64,000 nucleotides of DNA from Phylloscopus collybita (GCA_027886175.1 JAJNNQ010000009.1:6735001-6799000); one strand, 5' to 3'. Shown: positions 13,849 to 28,900, numbered from the stretch's first letter. A program made the numbers and translations. Notes: generated by a model not told the origin, from the letters alone.

Positions 13849-16830
13849 TAGTTAACTGCAGCTTGTGATAGTCTTAGCTGAATAGACACTTTAGGTATCT
13901 CTACCTGCTCTGCTGACCAGGGTAAAGATTCCATACAATGTTAAACATGGATCCAACAGGGTTCCAAGAGGAACATCTCTAAGGCACCAGAGATAGGCTG
14001 AGTCACAGCACAGAATACCTAACCAAATTATGAAAGGAAAGCTTTTATACATAAGAGATCTTAATTTAATCAGAAACGCATAGAGTTCACATCTTTGCAG
14101 AAACTGCCCACCCATGTGTATTTCCTGCCAAATGCTATAAAAAGCCTGTGAAAGTTTTTAAAAAGGTTGGATTTCAGATAGAAGGCTTTAGTCTGAAGGG
14201 CAGCTAAGGAATGGGAGTTATGTTTCAGTGAAGAAGCCATGAAGTTTAAAAAAAATAAGTGAATAAACTGATATAAAACTTGGCTGGACTCTGGAGTGTG
14301 GCTCAGATTTCTATCCAAGAATATATTATTTTCTATTTATGATTTAATAGTCATAAAACTAAGGATTTTTAGATACGGAAACCCAGCTAAAAGATACCAC
14401 CTGACATGCATTCAGAAGCTGATATCCTACTAGATAATAACACTAACTTAATTTTTGTCTTTGGAGAGGGAGCTTCAGAAATGAACCCATTCTTTATAGA
14501 TCTCTTAGAGAAAAAACCTTTTTTTGTAAAAGTTTTTCCAATTGTACAAAATATGTCAGGAAAGATTTACAAAAAGCAACAACATGCAATTCCTTCAAAC
14601 AGAACAAAACATTTGCTATGCCTATTGGTGTATCAGTTGCACAGATTTTAAAGGATTAAGACCCAGAGAAAACCGGATGACCAAGAAGAGATAAAAGGTT
14701 TGTTGTTTATTTTGTTCTTCTCATAACTCATTCTAATACCAGTGAGTAGAATCAACTACAATAAACTCAATTGACTAATTTTTGGCCCTAAAGATTTTAT
14801 TTATCAATAGCGGACTATGAGAGATGAATAAATATCCAGAATGAGAAAGCATTTGTGAAGCTTGTAATTTTATATCTTCTCTATGGTGCCAAAAAATTAA
14901 GGACAACATTCAAAAATCCAAGATGAGTTCAGCAGGAACTGACCCAACAGGAGGAATTCAATTTGTCAGAACAAATACAGATGTCTACATTTAAGCTGGC
15001 CACCCCAGATCTACTTTGTTCTCAATGGTGAGAAGTCAACACTTTTATTGTGTGATTGATCTTATTACACAGGGCATATCAGCAGTTGGCCAAATCAATC
15101 TCCAAGTATGTGACAGATGTCCAAGGTTAGATGAGATTAAACACGCCCTTCGTGTTTCTGTGATTCATAAATCATCTAATAGATTCAATAGAAAGTTTCT
15201 TCCAAGCATTGGCTTTACTGAAGCTTAAGAGAAGAGTCAGCAGAATCATTATGTAATGATTTTGTAGACACACCATGACAATTCTGTCTGATAAAAATAT
15301 TTGCCTGTAATATTCCGTTAAATTTAAAGTTGCCGTGTAGCAACTGCAAGAGGTTGACGGCTGCCAAGAGCCATGAGATTGCTGAATAGAATGGTATTTC
15401 TGGAGCCCTGCCCAGAGCTGAGACAAAATTTGACTCATCTTCATGCATACATTTCCAATAAACCATCAAACTAAAATAAGGATTTAACTCCATCATGAGT
15501 TTCTAGTGATATCATGTTAGAGCTAAGAATTTATTATAATATAAAGAGAAGCTTCTAAGAAACTCTCAGAGAATGGTGATCTTTTCATAGATATATTTGA
15601 TGGAATGTTTGTGGTCTTGAGTTTTGTTCTCCCAGAATGCACATGCCTTGAGCACTGATTCAGTTGTTGGTAGCAGGATAATTACAATGTGAGCTCCATT
15701 TTGCTTCTTCATACAACTTCAGAGCATATTAAAAAAATATTCTAGGATTCTAAGATTCTGTGAGCTACGGAAGCGTGTAGGAAATACCATGTTTGGGAAG
15801 ACTATGCCTGCAAAAATTTAGAAACTGTAGGATGAGAATTGAGCTCAATCAATCATAGATATTTTTGTTTTCATTCTCAGCTAACAATCTTCCAACTAAA
15901 ATGGAGATAAAAAGATAAAAGAGAGGGGGAGACAAAGAGAAAATAAGCAAATTGCATAATATTTACATGAACTTCAAACAATCTGTTCAAACAACTTTAT
16001 GCTACAGCATTTTATTCAATCTTTTTTTGACCTATCTGTTGAAACTGCAAGTTTCTTGACATCTATCCTGTCACTTAGTGAATGCTCATGCACTTTTGAG
16101 CACAAGGGAGTCTCAGTCTCAAGTGAGATTTTTAAGCATCACCACGATACAAACAACAATATAAAATACCTCCAACAGGTCAGTGACTAATATTCCATCT
16201 TTTTTTTTGATAGTTAATCTTTTAATTGGCAAAGTGTAGAGAGCAGTAAGTAATTATACAGATAAGGAGATTAAAAAAATCTATCTTTTTTTAAGTTATT
16301 GGGGTAGCACTTTTCCCAAATCATTCCAGAATACGGAAGCACTAAACTCTATTAGTTCAAAAAAAATCTCATAAGCGCTAGTCTCTGTTTCTAAATATAT
16401 GCAATTTGATTCCAATACTTCTATTGGGTATCTTAGTAAATTTCAAAAATGCTTGTACTTTTACTGAGAAAAGCTGTTCTGCCTTTTTTCAAATGGATAA
16501 CCTCTCTAACTGCTGCTCTGGATTTTTAAAAAGAATTGGTTAAAAAAAAACAAGGAGAAAGTTAACAGCAACCACTGTTCACAAAATATCATGGCATCAG
16601 CTTTAGCCACAAGGCTCATACCAGCCAGTTGGATTGCAGCATTTTGATATGTGGTAATTAACCACACTGGAGAAGAAAAGGCTCAGAAAGACAGAAGGGA
16701 ATTAAAACAGTATGAAAAATAGATATTGTAACAAAATACTGTCTGTCTTTATTATGCAGTAATACAATAGCTTAGGTTATTCTCACTATTTTGTCTAATT
16801 ACTACTAAAATATGAAACATTTAATCTTAC

Positions 16831-16945
16831 CACTGAGAAGCCAGTGTAGTGAAGATATCAGTGATTTCAGGTTCTTGGAACAGTCTCAGAAGTTCTGGTT
16901 CAGATGATAAGTCAGCAAGGATCCTTAACTCGATATGGGAAAAGT
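16831..16945 (-). CDS. POLN: POLN coding exon 17 (residues 606-643), palm motif A
   Basis: A 115-base exon (acceptor actgttttctag, donor CAGTG|gtaaga). It carries motif A DFSHIELR with the metal-binding Asp606, then [16 protein letters not shown] and FTTLASQ. The human protein reads DFSQIELR and LTHLSGDPELLKLFQE, so two normally conserved positions differ. The exon ends in a split Trp codon; the next exon (expected to start KDVP-like) was not found. Confidence 0.95.
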
Positions 16946-19900
16946 CTAGAAAACAGTGTTAAAATGCATCTATTGCTCTAAAAAAAAAAAAAAAAGCCAT
17001 CTGCATTTTAACCAGACTATCACAAATTAAAATGTAAGCCTGGAGTATTCAATCACTTCTTCATGCTCAAAAAAGATAGATGCCTATAAGAAGCTCATCC
17101 TGAAGATGTTATATTCCAGCTATGGATCACAAAGTGTCTCAATCCTTCATTATCTTCATGTGTCAATTAATCTTATTAACTCTGTTTCTACTCACAAGGC
17201 TTAAACATCATCCACTTCCAAAGCATAATAAGGAATACACACCATATTACAATATTAATTGTTACTAAGGGATTTGACAGCCTTGTAAAATATGTCATCC
17301 AAAGGAGAGGGGAAAAAGACATGACAGAACTGTGAATATTAATATGTATGAGAACAATAATTCACTCTCTCTCTTACCTGCTGCTAAAAATGTACATCCT
17401 TTTTTTGAAACAAACAATGTTCTTGGGGAAATAGTTATTATGTCCTCTTCTTTTCCTAGAGAGGAGATACACATTTAAATCCCAAACACCAGTTCAAAAA
17501 TACTGTGCTGCAAACCATAGGAGGTTTTATACCAAATACACAGCTAACACCACAGAAATGGCAATGTAAGCAAACTAGCAGAGCACCAACTGCCAGCAAC
17601 ACAATTATTTCACTATATCTGTCATGTACAACTTTACCTCCACCATCCTTGTAGTATTGCTTACTTCCTTTCTCAAATCCAAACCCTTCCCTAAACACAA
17701 ACTATCAAATATATACAATAACAGATTTTCCTTTATTCACAGATCACTTAATAAAGGATACATTCATAAAGAAGGGCCTATAAAAATAAGTAAAATTATG
17801 TATTTTTGTATCTTTGAACATGCTGCAGCAATGTGTTAATAACCAAATTCTGAGTAACAGATGGTAGGGGACTATAATACTGAGAACATACAGCTGTCAC
17901 AGGTATCCAAATTGTAATGACAGAAATCATGAAACACTAACAAGGAACTAGAAACTGAATGCATCCAGGGACTACTACTTGACATAGAGTAGGGAGGGAC
18001 AGTGGTTTGTAATGCAACAAAATCTGGTCAGCATAAAAGTGAAGGAAATAGAAAAGAACTGTGTCTTGATACAGGAAAAACTCAGAAATACATTTCTGAG
18101 AAGCACATAAACATCAGCAAAATCTCCAGAAAGTTTCATGTGCTACAATTATGCCCAGCACCTCAGGTTTATGCTGCCCCTGCTGACACAGTTTTTTTAT
18201 AGCAACTTTTAAAAAATACTAATAAAAATGACTCATGTAGATAAAATAAAACTGTCAAAATTTTACATTATCTTCCATAGCCTCCTGTTTAATGACCTGT
18301 ATTACTTCCAATACAGGGAGTGAATGGCTGTGAAAAGGCAAAGCTTGCCCTCAGCAGAGCACCAAGCACCACATTGAGCAGTACTGCCCAGCTGTGGCTG
18401 CAGACATTCAAGGAGGAGAATGTGTTCCAAAATCTCTCTCTTATATTTGAGTCTGCTACTGTGGGTTTCTCTCTTTATCATTTGTCTCATGCTTTTCTAG
18501 ACTTCACTTCAATTCTCTCTGAACCATCTGCCTCAAATCCAGTTCTGTAATCAAAAACACCACATCTGACTAACTACTGGTGTTTAGTTGTGAGTATGAT
18601 TAAAATGACCCAGCTTAAACATTGACTCAGGCAGAGCCTTATGAGCCAAGCGCACACAAAATCATCCCTAGGATATTTATGGTATTTAACATGCATAATT
18701 TCATTTGGAAAAAGTGAGGGAAACAAAAAAAAAACCCTCAACCTAAAAGCTTGTAACTATTTAAATCAGTGCTGAAACACCAAATATTTTTTTCAGGAAC
18801 AAGAAAAAGTAATTGGTTTAAATGCTAATGTATAACAAAACATCGATCATCTGATATTTAATGCTGGACCTATCAGTTTGCTTCAAAATATAATACTACT
18901 CAGTAAAATAATTAGATAAACGTGGCTTTTCATCTTAATAAAAACTCAGTTTACCTTTTATGTACTGCTTCTTTGTAATTGTAACTGGATGTTTAGAGAT
19001 ACCTTGAATGTTCTACAAAGAGGAAGAATAAAAATGCTTAGTAAGTGCAAGTTCATGAAAATATGTTCAGGAACAGTTTATTACCAGCATTAGTGGTACT
19101 AGCACCAACAAGTTTTTCCCACATAGTAAGAAAGATTAACCATTTTGCCTTCCAAAGGAATCTTCACACTCTGCATCTGCAGACACTTCAGAATATTTGC
19201 TCTTCCATGAAAATTGGAAGCTTCTAAGAACAATTACTTGAGGCCTTTCTAAAGCATAATCTCTGGAGGCATCAGAGAAGATAATTAGTAATCCAATAAA
19301 AATAACTTTCTTCTTACTTTAACCTGTGCCATTTAGATATCGTGCATTACTTCTGAGAAAAGAATACATGTGAATCTTGCCTGCAGGCTAAAGGAACTGA
19401 ATATTCTTCAGCCTCTTGGATTTTTTTCTAGTATATATTCCTCCTTTTTTGAAATGCAAGATAAAATAAATAAGGAACGCTTTAATGTCTACAGCACATC
19501 AGTCCAGGTTAAAAACTAGAGCTAGTTTTATCAACCACATGCAGGACAAGGATCAGCAGCAGATTTTTTTTTTTTTTCAAGATTCAAGGGGTTTGTACAC
19601 CTCCAGTAAAGCATCAAGCATGCACATGACAACTCCTATCTGTTATTTTGTGTCATTATGCCTCTTTATCTAGCAAAGCAACATATGACAAGAGAATGTG
19701 TATCAAGCTCTGATTTTGTCATTCCATGTAATTAATTTGCAAGTGGTTCAGGAATTAGATGAACATACTACTATTATGTAACACTGGAAGTTCAGAGAGT
19801 GGGAATAGTGCTATATAATTTCCAAATCAGAATGATCATTTTCTATGCAATTTTCAACTCAAAAATTGTTATTTTAAACTTAAGAGGGAGGGATGTAATC

Positions 19901-22900
19901 AGACAGCAAAAGCTATTGAAATTTAAAGCAGAAGCAAAAGAACAAAACCCCCAAACCACAACAGTACCATTCCTAGTCTTAGTACCACCCTTAAAGATGT
20001 ACAATTAAATGTATTAAGTTGAATTAAAAGTTGAACACCTGCCACAGCACCCTACAGAGAGAGATAGGAAACCACCACATAACAGAGAGTATTTTCACAG
20101 CATGGATAAGAACTAGCAACATGCTTTCAGTACATCAATACCCAGAAGAAACACTTGCCAACTGGAGTATTCTATTCTTTAGGTTCTAGAAACATTTAAA
20201 AACACAATTGTAGCAATGCTTATGGTAATGCCTATTCTAAAATAATTTTTGAAGCAAGTGGCTATTTAATCTGTACCCCTAACTAACACTCCTATTGGCA
20301 ATTGGCACTGATTTCCACCAATAACAAGCTGGAGAGAACTAGTCCTCATTTGTATGAATAACATGCAGTCTAAGTGGCCATGGAATCTAGTAGATCCTCA
20401 GAAATTCAGAAAATGTAGTCCTTTATTATGTACCTGGACATGAATGAATGTGGGAGCCTAATTTTATACACATTAAAAAAAAGTTTTAATTCTGACTTAT
20501 AGAAACATTCTAACAGAGGATGTAGAGGGGCTTTTCATTCCACTCTGCACTGGTATTGTGACATGTACTTAGTCAGGTAATTTTCAGCACAGGTTAAAAT
20601 TGTTTATAGTTATTCTCACTAATATTTTTCCTTGTCTGATTAGCTTCAAAATCCTGAACAAAATGAATTTTTTAAAAAAAGTATTTCAGAATCTATCAAC
20701 AATGTAAAAATCAATCACTCCATTGCTATCTTGTCTTCACTGAGAGCATATGTACAAAGTCTACTTTCAACACAAATTTAAAAGTGCTATTAATAATTAT
20801 GGAAAACACTAGTAAGGAATTACAAGTGCAAAACATCTTTTCACTTGTAAATTAGTTAACAACTCATAATTTGTCTAGATCTTCAAGAAAGAGGTAACTC
20901 AAGAAACATGAGAGTTGTAATGCTCATCTTTAAGCTATTAGAATAGTTTAGCACATCCCTCTCTGTAATTTTAGATTAATTAATTTTAGGCAAGTTGTTG
21001 GTTTAAACAAGCTGCGTAGAATCCCTCTACAGCCAGCAAAGGCAGGAATCTCCAGTGGATAGTTCAACCTATCTGTACAAGATACATACTGACAAGTTGT
21101 CCTAAGGTTCCCCCAGAGGTGATGTATTCCATGATTTAGATCATCAAATTTGATGAGATAAATTTATTCCAGATATTTAAAGGAATAGAGAAATAAGGAG
21201 ACAATCTCACAAGAGTCTTCCAAATATCCTCTGCTTGAGTCAGGTGACTGTTTTACTGTATCAGAAATGGAAAATTAATGTGGTTTGGGCACATGATTTT
21301 CACCACTTTGGGCTACATAACACAGCCTGTATTTCTGCTTTTATGTGTACATTTCAAGTATTTCTGCAAAACCTTCATAGATCCAATCTGAGATGTGAAT
21401 GTTATCTCTTATTTTTAGAAAAGGATATCCACATCTTGTTAGAAGTAACAGAGAAACAAAGTTGCCATCTCTGAAAAATCATGTTCCAACAGACAAGAAG
21501 GAATGAAGCTTGAAACAGTGTGCTGGAAAAGCTGGTTGTAGAAGTTAACTATTATAATACTTCTCTTCACTGTTTCTGAGTGAGGGTAAAAAAAAAGGTT
21601 AAGTTATTCTGGTAGATGATTAAGAAAATCCTAGCATTGTTAAAAAAAATTAAAAACATATAAAAACAACACTGTAATCCAAAATTAACTTCCAGAGATT
21701 CCAACTGATAGAAGGCTAGATGAAGCCAAAATCCCAGCTTCAATATATCTGAAAGGTTGTGATGATCAGGGGAGATTTCTGAAGAAAGCAACTGTCACTC
21801 CTATCTTCCTCAAAGAGAAGGAAGATGCAGAAAACTACAGGCCAATGAGCTCCTCCTCAGTTCCCAGGAAGTTGATGGCACAAATAATCCTGGAAAACAT
21901 CTGCAAACATATTAAAGTCAAGTAGATGATCTGGGGTAGTCACCATGGATTTAGAATGGGGAAATCATGTTTAACCAATGACAGCCTTGTGCAATGCAGT
22001 AACCAGCTCTGTGGATGTAGGGAGAGCAGCAGATGTTGTTTACCTTGACTCCAGCAAGGCTTTCAAAACACTCACTCATAAAAGCTTCAGAGAAGCTGAT
22101 GAAGTACAAGTTAGATAAGTGGACAGTGAGGTGGACTGAAATGCAGCTGAACTGCAGGTCCAAAGGGCTTTGGTGAGTGGCACAAAGACCAGCTGCAGGT
22201 CAGTCTCTACTGGAGCAGCCCAGGGGCAAATAAGGCCCAACAGCTCCATAACAGGACTGAGGCAACTTCAGCAAGATGGCAGGTAATCCAAAACCCTGAG
22301 GAGTGCTTGACTCAGATGAGTGACTCAAAGGGGCCCCAGGCATCTGGAGAAATGGGCTGTTAGGGTTCCACAGTCTGGAAAGCAGCTCTGCAGAAAATGA
22401 CCTGTGGATCGTGGTGAAGAAAAAGCTGAATGTGAGCCTGCAATGAGCCTTTGTACTCAGGAAGGCCAACAGCATCCTGGACTGCATCAGGAAGAGCATC
22501 ACCAGAAGAGACCGATCCTTGTCCTCTACTCAGGATGCCTGATTGGAGCACATACACAAGATGGAGCCAGGTCCTTCTTACTGATGCCCAATAACTGAAC
22601 AAGAGGTGAAAATCAGAAACCATTACAGGAAATTCCATCTGAATATAAGAAAAACTTTTCTGCTGTGTCAGTGGTCAAACACTGGAACAGGCTGCCCAGA
22701 GAAGTTCTGAAACCTCTACTATTGGAGATATTCAAACCCCCAGCAGACAACCTCCAGCAGTCCTGGCAAGGAGGCTCAGAACTGATGGACTCCGGATGTC
22801 TCTCTTAAAGCTTCACAAACACAGCTTCAAGCCTTGCCTTGAAAACACAATGCTGTAATCCATAAGGAAAGTCACTATATGCAAGGAGAGTAGAATTATC

Positions 22901-25900
22901 AATGAAACAATACCTAATCAAAATCAATCAAATAGACAGTTTCCCAGTTTTATGAGTTTCTTCTCAGTCAGTCAAACTCTGCTGAGATTTCTATTTTTAG
23001 TATCCAAAATTCTACATCTTCATTTGCCACTGATTTTTTTATTCCTTCTTAGATTAAAACCAGTATGTTATTTCAGTTCTTTCCAAGGACTACAGTATAC
23101 AGACATATGTTGGATAAATTACCTTTGAAGTCAGTGTAGTTAGATTTTACCTAATCACAGAGGCTGGTGGTGCATACTATTTATTTCTTAGTCTACATCA
23201 AGTAGGGTTGTTGATCATATTTCCTATGATTCCCCTTTCAGTTTTTTATATGGATTCAGCTAACCCCTACATCTCTCTTCCTCCCCATTTACATTTTCAG
23301 TAGCACAAACTGTTATTTTGAACAAGTACTCTCAGTCAGCCCCAGTGACTCTCAGAACAGACATCCATGTCTGTATACAAAAGCATTTTTTTAACTAAAA
23401 TTAGATTTAACTAGACATACATAACTCAGTCCTGTTATAACTACCCAGATCTGCATTTTTAAACCTGTATGGAATACATCATTCTGAAGACCTAAAAACT
23501 GCAGGGAGGGGAACAAAGCAATGTAACAGATAGTTACTGAAATAAAGGGGAATGCACAGAGGTGGCTGCTGACTATTCTGTGGGCATTTGATTCTGACTA
23601 ATTCCCTCACTTTCTAAGACCTTACCTAAAAATAAGAACAGAGATAAAACTTACTACTAAGATAAGATCATGCATTCATAAATGTATACAGGAGGGATGT
23701 CTCACATGGGAAGTTAAAAAACAGCCAAGGAGTTAGACCAAACAGATAGAAGGAAGGAGTTAGACAGGTAGAGTTATCCTGCATATATCCTTTGATGTGA
23801 TGACCAATCCACCAGCTGTTAGTGAGGCACAGAGCCAAACACTAGAGCAAAATAAAGGAATTAATTATTGTTTTAGAGTGGCTACCAGCGCCAACAAAGA
23901 GCAAAAACTAGTTGCATTTCTTGCAAGCAATAAAATTTACTGGGACTGTGATCTTGTTAGATTTAATTGCTCTAATAAATGTTGCTTCAGGAAACCAATT
24001 ATTTCCTCATACTTGAGAAATACACAGATTTTCTTTTCCATTTGGGAAAAGTTCAGAGCAGCAAAATTGTACTTTCTCTCAGGAAATGTAGCACTACAGG
24101 ACAAACTGAAGCATTGTAAGTCAAATGTTTCTGAAGCTTCTCTTAGCAACTTCTCCAGAAAGTTTATTAGAATAATAAGGCCAAAACTATTCTCTTTGAA
24201 CATGAACTCAGCTCCACACAAAGAAACACAAAGTAAGCTTTTAAATCCACGGCATCTGTTTGATGACTAGCACTGTAATACTTTTAGAGCAGAACTAAGA
24301 CTTTGGTCTTTAAGACCAGACTTCATTACAATGCTAATAGACAGGTGGATGACAACTCCTTTGAGCTTTATATTCCAAATTTCTAAATGCATTTTTTTAA
24401 AACTTTCTAATTTCTATCTTTTGAAATTCTTGTTCTTCTTTACTGTTCCCTCTGGTTTATTTGCTTCTTCAAAATTTTCTCACTCCTTTTCCTTCTTTTT
24501 CAGTTGTCTTTTCTTGCTCTACATGGGACTACACCTAGTGATAAATTGTTCTCTCACATCTCATTTAATCTGTTTGAGAAGAAATGTAAGCACAGGTTAA
24601 GTGAGTGGCTTCCTTAACCATCAACACTTTGCTTGCTCCATTTTCAAAGGCCAAAACTAGCAAGGAAAACTGCACTCTGCCCAGAAGAGCATCTTCGCAA
24701 TGCAGAGTGAAAAGACTGAGTCCTGAAGGCACTCACAACATCTAACTCACTCCATTTATCTGGCAACTCCAAAGCTGGAGGCAACTCACTCAAGAGAAAT
24801 TACACAGCAAAAATAATTTTAAAACACCTTTTGGAGAATTGCCACATTTAATTATTGTCCACAGCAGCATTAATTTATAGTTCTAAAGGAATAAACAGCT
24901 ATTTTCTGTGACTTCTATATGAAACACAATTTCAAGACAGTCTGAAGATCTAATTTTTAAAATATGGCAGGCATCTCAATAAAATATAAAAAAGGAAAAT
25001 GAACAAGGTCACCAAAGCAATGCCAGCCTGGTATGGTATGCACATGCATTCCATAGCAAATCTTGACTTGTCTGCAGTTGCCATCTAGTGGCTTGTGAAA
25101 AATTAAGGACATCTATTTTCCTTGTCAAAATCCACAGAATCATACAGACTTCTGGAGAAGGATTCCTTCATTTTTGGTACTAGTTGCCACTTTTCAACAG
25201 AGAACAAACAATCAAAGGCAAGGCACTCCCCTTACTCAGCAGCAAAGAATTATCAAGGTTTTAGACATCAGAGAAGTGGGACACTTAGAAGTTGTTCATT
25301 CCATTTCCACAAGCTTAATCAGCTTTGAAAGATGTGAACACAAGGAAGGAAAAAAGGGCAACCAAAATTCATGACTTCTTACTTCAGAGAGTAGGCCCTA
25401 AGAATAGTGTATTTGATTTCCTACAACTAATTCTGCCATATTCCCTGAAATTTAGACCTGGCAATGATCTCAGGTAATAAAGATTTAGTGGCACATGAAA
25501 AAGGTTTGGATGAGCAATTTTTAAAATGAAAAAAAATATTTATTCACTGATTTGATTAAAATCTTTGTTCTGTGACCAATTATTTTGTCAAATCATGAGT
25601 TCAGCCCAGATTCTTGGCTACAGACTGACAGATTACTCACCTTGGCACAGCAAGTAAGGAAGTTTGTATAGACACAGCTCTGCATCTTTCAAGAGAAAAA
25701 GCCTGCTTTTGTTTCCCATATATAAACGGACTACATTTTATTACTTATTTAATTTCCTTTTCCTGAAAGAAAATTATACACAGAATACTTTTTGTTACAC
25801 TAATACTCATTAATATGGGAAGCTCAAACTATGGGATGAACTCCAAGGAGATACAAATTGGTTTTGTTGAAAAAAAATTGCTAAGGCATAGAGATAACAA

Positions 25901-28900
25901 CCCTTTGAGTGGCAGCTGGAGATAGTAAATACTGTATAGTTGTAGATTAGCTGCATATTATAGCTTTAAAGTAAACAGTGTCAAGGGAATATTTGTCCAA
26001 AGGTACAAACACCAGACCTCCAACCACACAAAAAATTACAAGTTTTCCAGGCTGGAGGAATTTACTGTTAAAAGATGTAATGGTTGTTTTATGAAAAGGG
26101 TAAAATTTAGTATCTCAAACAAGATTGTTCCACATACTGAGGAATTTACTGAACATATGTTAGCAGGGAATTCCTCTTAAAAGGCTGTGAACAGGAGGCT
26201 GGTTGAAGGAGTTAAAGGAAACCTAAATAAGTAATGTGTCTTTGCTCCCAATGAGAAAAGGACAGTTCCTGACTTTACAGAAGTGGTCCTTAACTGCAAG
26301 CTCCCAAGAGTCAGAGCCAGTACATGATCATGCTGGGACAGGAGAACTATGGACAGCAAGGCCACGTGGGTGTCAGCAAAATGACCTGTGTCCTAGTCTG
26401 TCCATCTTCAGCAATCCCTATACAAACCACTCTTTTTTTCCACTGTTGCTTCCAACTTGAGAGAGCACATCCATCTCCAAAACTCTACACTGTTTCCTGA
26501 GGCTTTATGAAATGTTGCTGAGGAAATAAAGAATTGGTAAATTTTCCACTTATTGACAGAGAAAAAAAAATAAATTTCATCAGAGAAAGATGAATATAAT
26601 AGGAATGTAGAGCTACTGAGATAATTTTCCTGAATTTCTCTGGAATGCCAATGACAAAGCTTTGGAAAATCATTACTGTGTGAAAACTGGTCCATCCAAG
26701 ACAAGACATCTCTTTTAATCTACCTTTTGATCTAACTTTTGATCTTCCCCTAAAAACCAATTTTTTTATCATTCTTCATTTCTGATCTTGTTAGACCTCT
26801 CAAATATTTTAATTTTTTTCTTAGATACAAATTGGAAGAAAATTTTACAGTAGAAGAACACTATATAGCAATATAAACTATTTAAATACTTTTGCTATGT
26901 TAAAATACAATGAAATCTATGGTATGATTGAGTTAAGATTCTGTTTGGTCCTTGCAAACAGGAATTCAGCCATCAGAGAAATATAGTAACACTTCCCCCT
27001 TTTGAGAGCTTGTAAGACAAGACATAATTTGTGTCTGAGATTTTTATTTTACATGTCCTGTCAGACATAAGTCTCCAAGCTCTGAGTAGTTCCTAATGTG
27101 TATATCTAAAACTCCCTCTAATGGAGTGCTTCATATGAAAACCAAAAAACCATCAGGCAGAATTTCTAAAATCTTAATCAATTCACAAGAGGTTCCAACA
27201 GAAAATTTAATAACAAATAGACAGATAGTTAATATAAGGATCACATATGTATTTGGGCACATTACTGAAGATTCAGTCTGGGCAACTGTCTTATGGATGA
27301 GGAAAATAAAAATTACCTCAGCAGGACATGGGCTCCATGAAATTCCTCAGAGCTTACAGTGGTACAGTGACTGTGACCAGCAGAGACATCAGGGGACACT
27401 GCATATGCCAACCTCAGGCATAAAAAAACTGCCCATCCAGGAGTTGAAATGCGAATGGATAAACAGTAACAGAACAACAACTATGACAGACTATGAGCAA
27501 ATGTCACTAATTGTTCCTTGTAAGCTAAACTCCATGCCAGTATTGCTCTTAAACTACTCTCAGATTACATGGAATCAGACTTAATAAAATTCCAAGACAC
27601 ACAACAAAGTGCATAGATTAACTTATGCAACAGATTACTTCAAGTAATAGATATTATTATAATAACTTTAAAACAGCTTTAAATTCGTAAGGTAGTGAAA
27701 GCTACATTAATCAAAACAAGTTTTTTAGCAAGGATGACACTAATTTTGATTCTTAGCTCTGTCCTCCAATCACATTCATATTACAGAGGAAAATAACCTG
27801 GCAGTAGCAGTAGTTGAATTCCAAGATGAATTTCTAAAACATAAACATTTGGCTTTTACCTGGAGCATTCCCAAAAGATTGCTGGCAAAGGCCATTTAAA
27901 GGATAAAATGAATCAGCATATAATCAACAACCTTAACATTCACTCAATAGCAGTAAATGCTCAAGTACTGACAATTTAATTTCTACATACTGGATTGAAA
28001 TATATTACCTTCTAATTTTAAAGCAACAAGTGGAAGTACGCAGTGCTGTCATCTCTCTAGCATAAGAAGATTTTAGAGGAACTTTTTTTCCCCATTTCTA
28101 CAAATCTAAGCTTCTCTGAGAATTTCTTTTGCCAGAAACTAAAGGACATTGAAAGGGGGATTTCAGCCTCCATAGTCAATATTTCATAATGTGCTAAAAA
28201 TACTCTGGCTGATATTTTTCCAAGTTGAATAGAATCTTTCATTTTTGAGCTGTCAATTCTAATTGCTTGTTTATTTCTGTGCTTATGTTTAGCTTGTAGA
28301 AGAAATAATGACAGACTACCTTATCCTGCATAAATAAAATGCAAGTATCTTTCATACTATTACTGGAAGGAAGCAGATTTATTATACATTACCCTCTTTT
28401 AAATAACACAGAGAAAAATTATGCATATAAAGATTATCCCAAACAGAAGAAGACAGGATTGAACTGCTTCTGTTTTAAAGAATTACAGCCCATATGATGC
28501 TACAAGCTTTACTGAGCCAAATTATGCTATAAAATGTTGCCCATGTATTGGATACACCCACTCACCATGAGATAATGAATCTATACAAATCAGGAGCATT
28601 ACAACAGAGAATGACAAAGATGTGCATATATCATAGAAAAGGATATTGTAGTCCAGATGCTGAGAGAACAAAAGTCCATAATGAAGAAACCTTGGTTCTG
28701 CATTTGAGCAATAAATCAACACAACGATGTTCTAGAGTATCAGATAGGAATGTTATGATATGACCAACAGTGACTTTCCACACTACAGTTGTCACACTAA
28801 TACCTAAGAACTTTCTATTGCAATGTTAAGGTAGTGTAAAATGTCATCCTGAAAACACAGCTGGACCAAAGTCTTGTCAACATGCCTATTTGCTCATTTT

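Larger units (their letters stand above)
1..16830 (-). other. POLN intron after exon 17, running off the left edge
   Basis: This 16.8-kb stretch is AT-rich and holds no exon I recognise. I looked for reverse complements of the expected POLN sequences (YGAG fingers motif, GRRRPLP, NFVVQGSAAD, QIHDE) and found none convincing. It contains two CR1 tails (5548-5712 and 13751-13848), a C9 run at 6076-6084 beside an ATATATAT palindrome, and small A/T runs. The short open frames in it look like chance. Confidence 0.7.

Noticed and set aside
15106..15175. Possible CR1 tail (ccaaggttagatgag ... tctgtgattcat)
   Set aside because: Only short scattered similarity; not enough to call an element.
22200..22638. 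Overlapping 100- and 92-codon minus-strand frames near 22.4 kb
   Set aside because: They are antisense readings of the dead CR1 copy.
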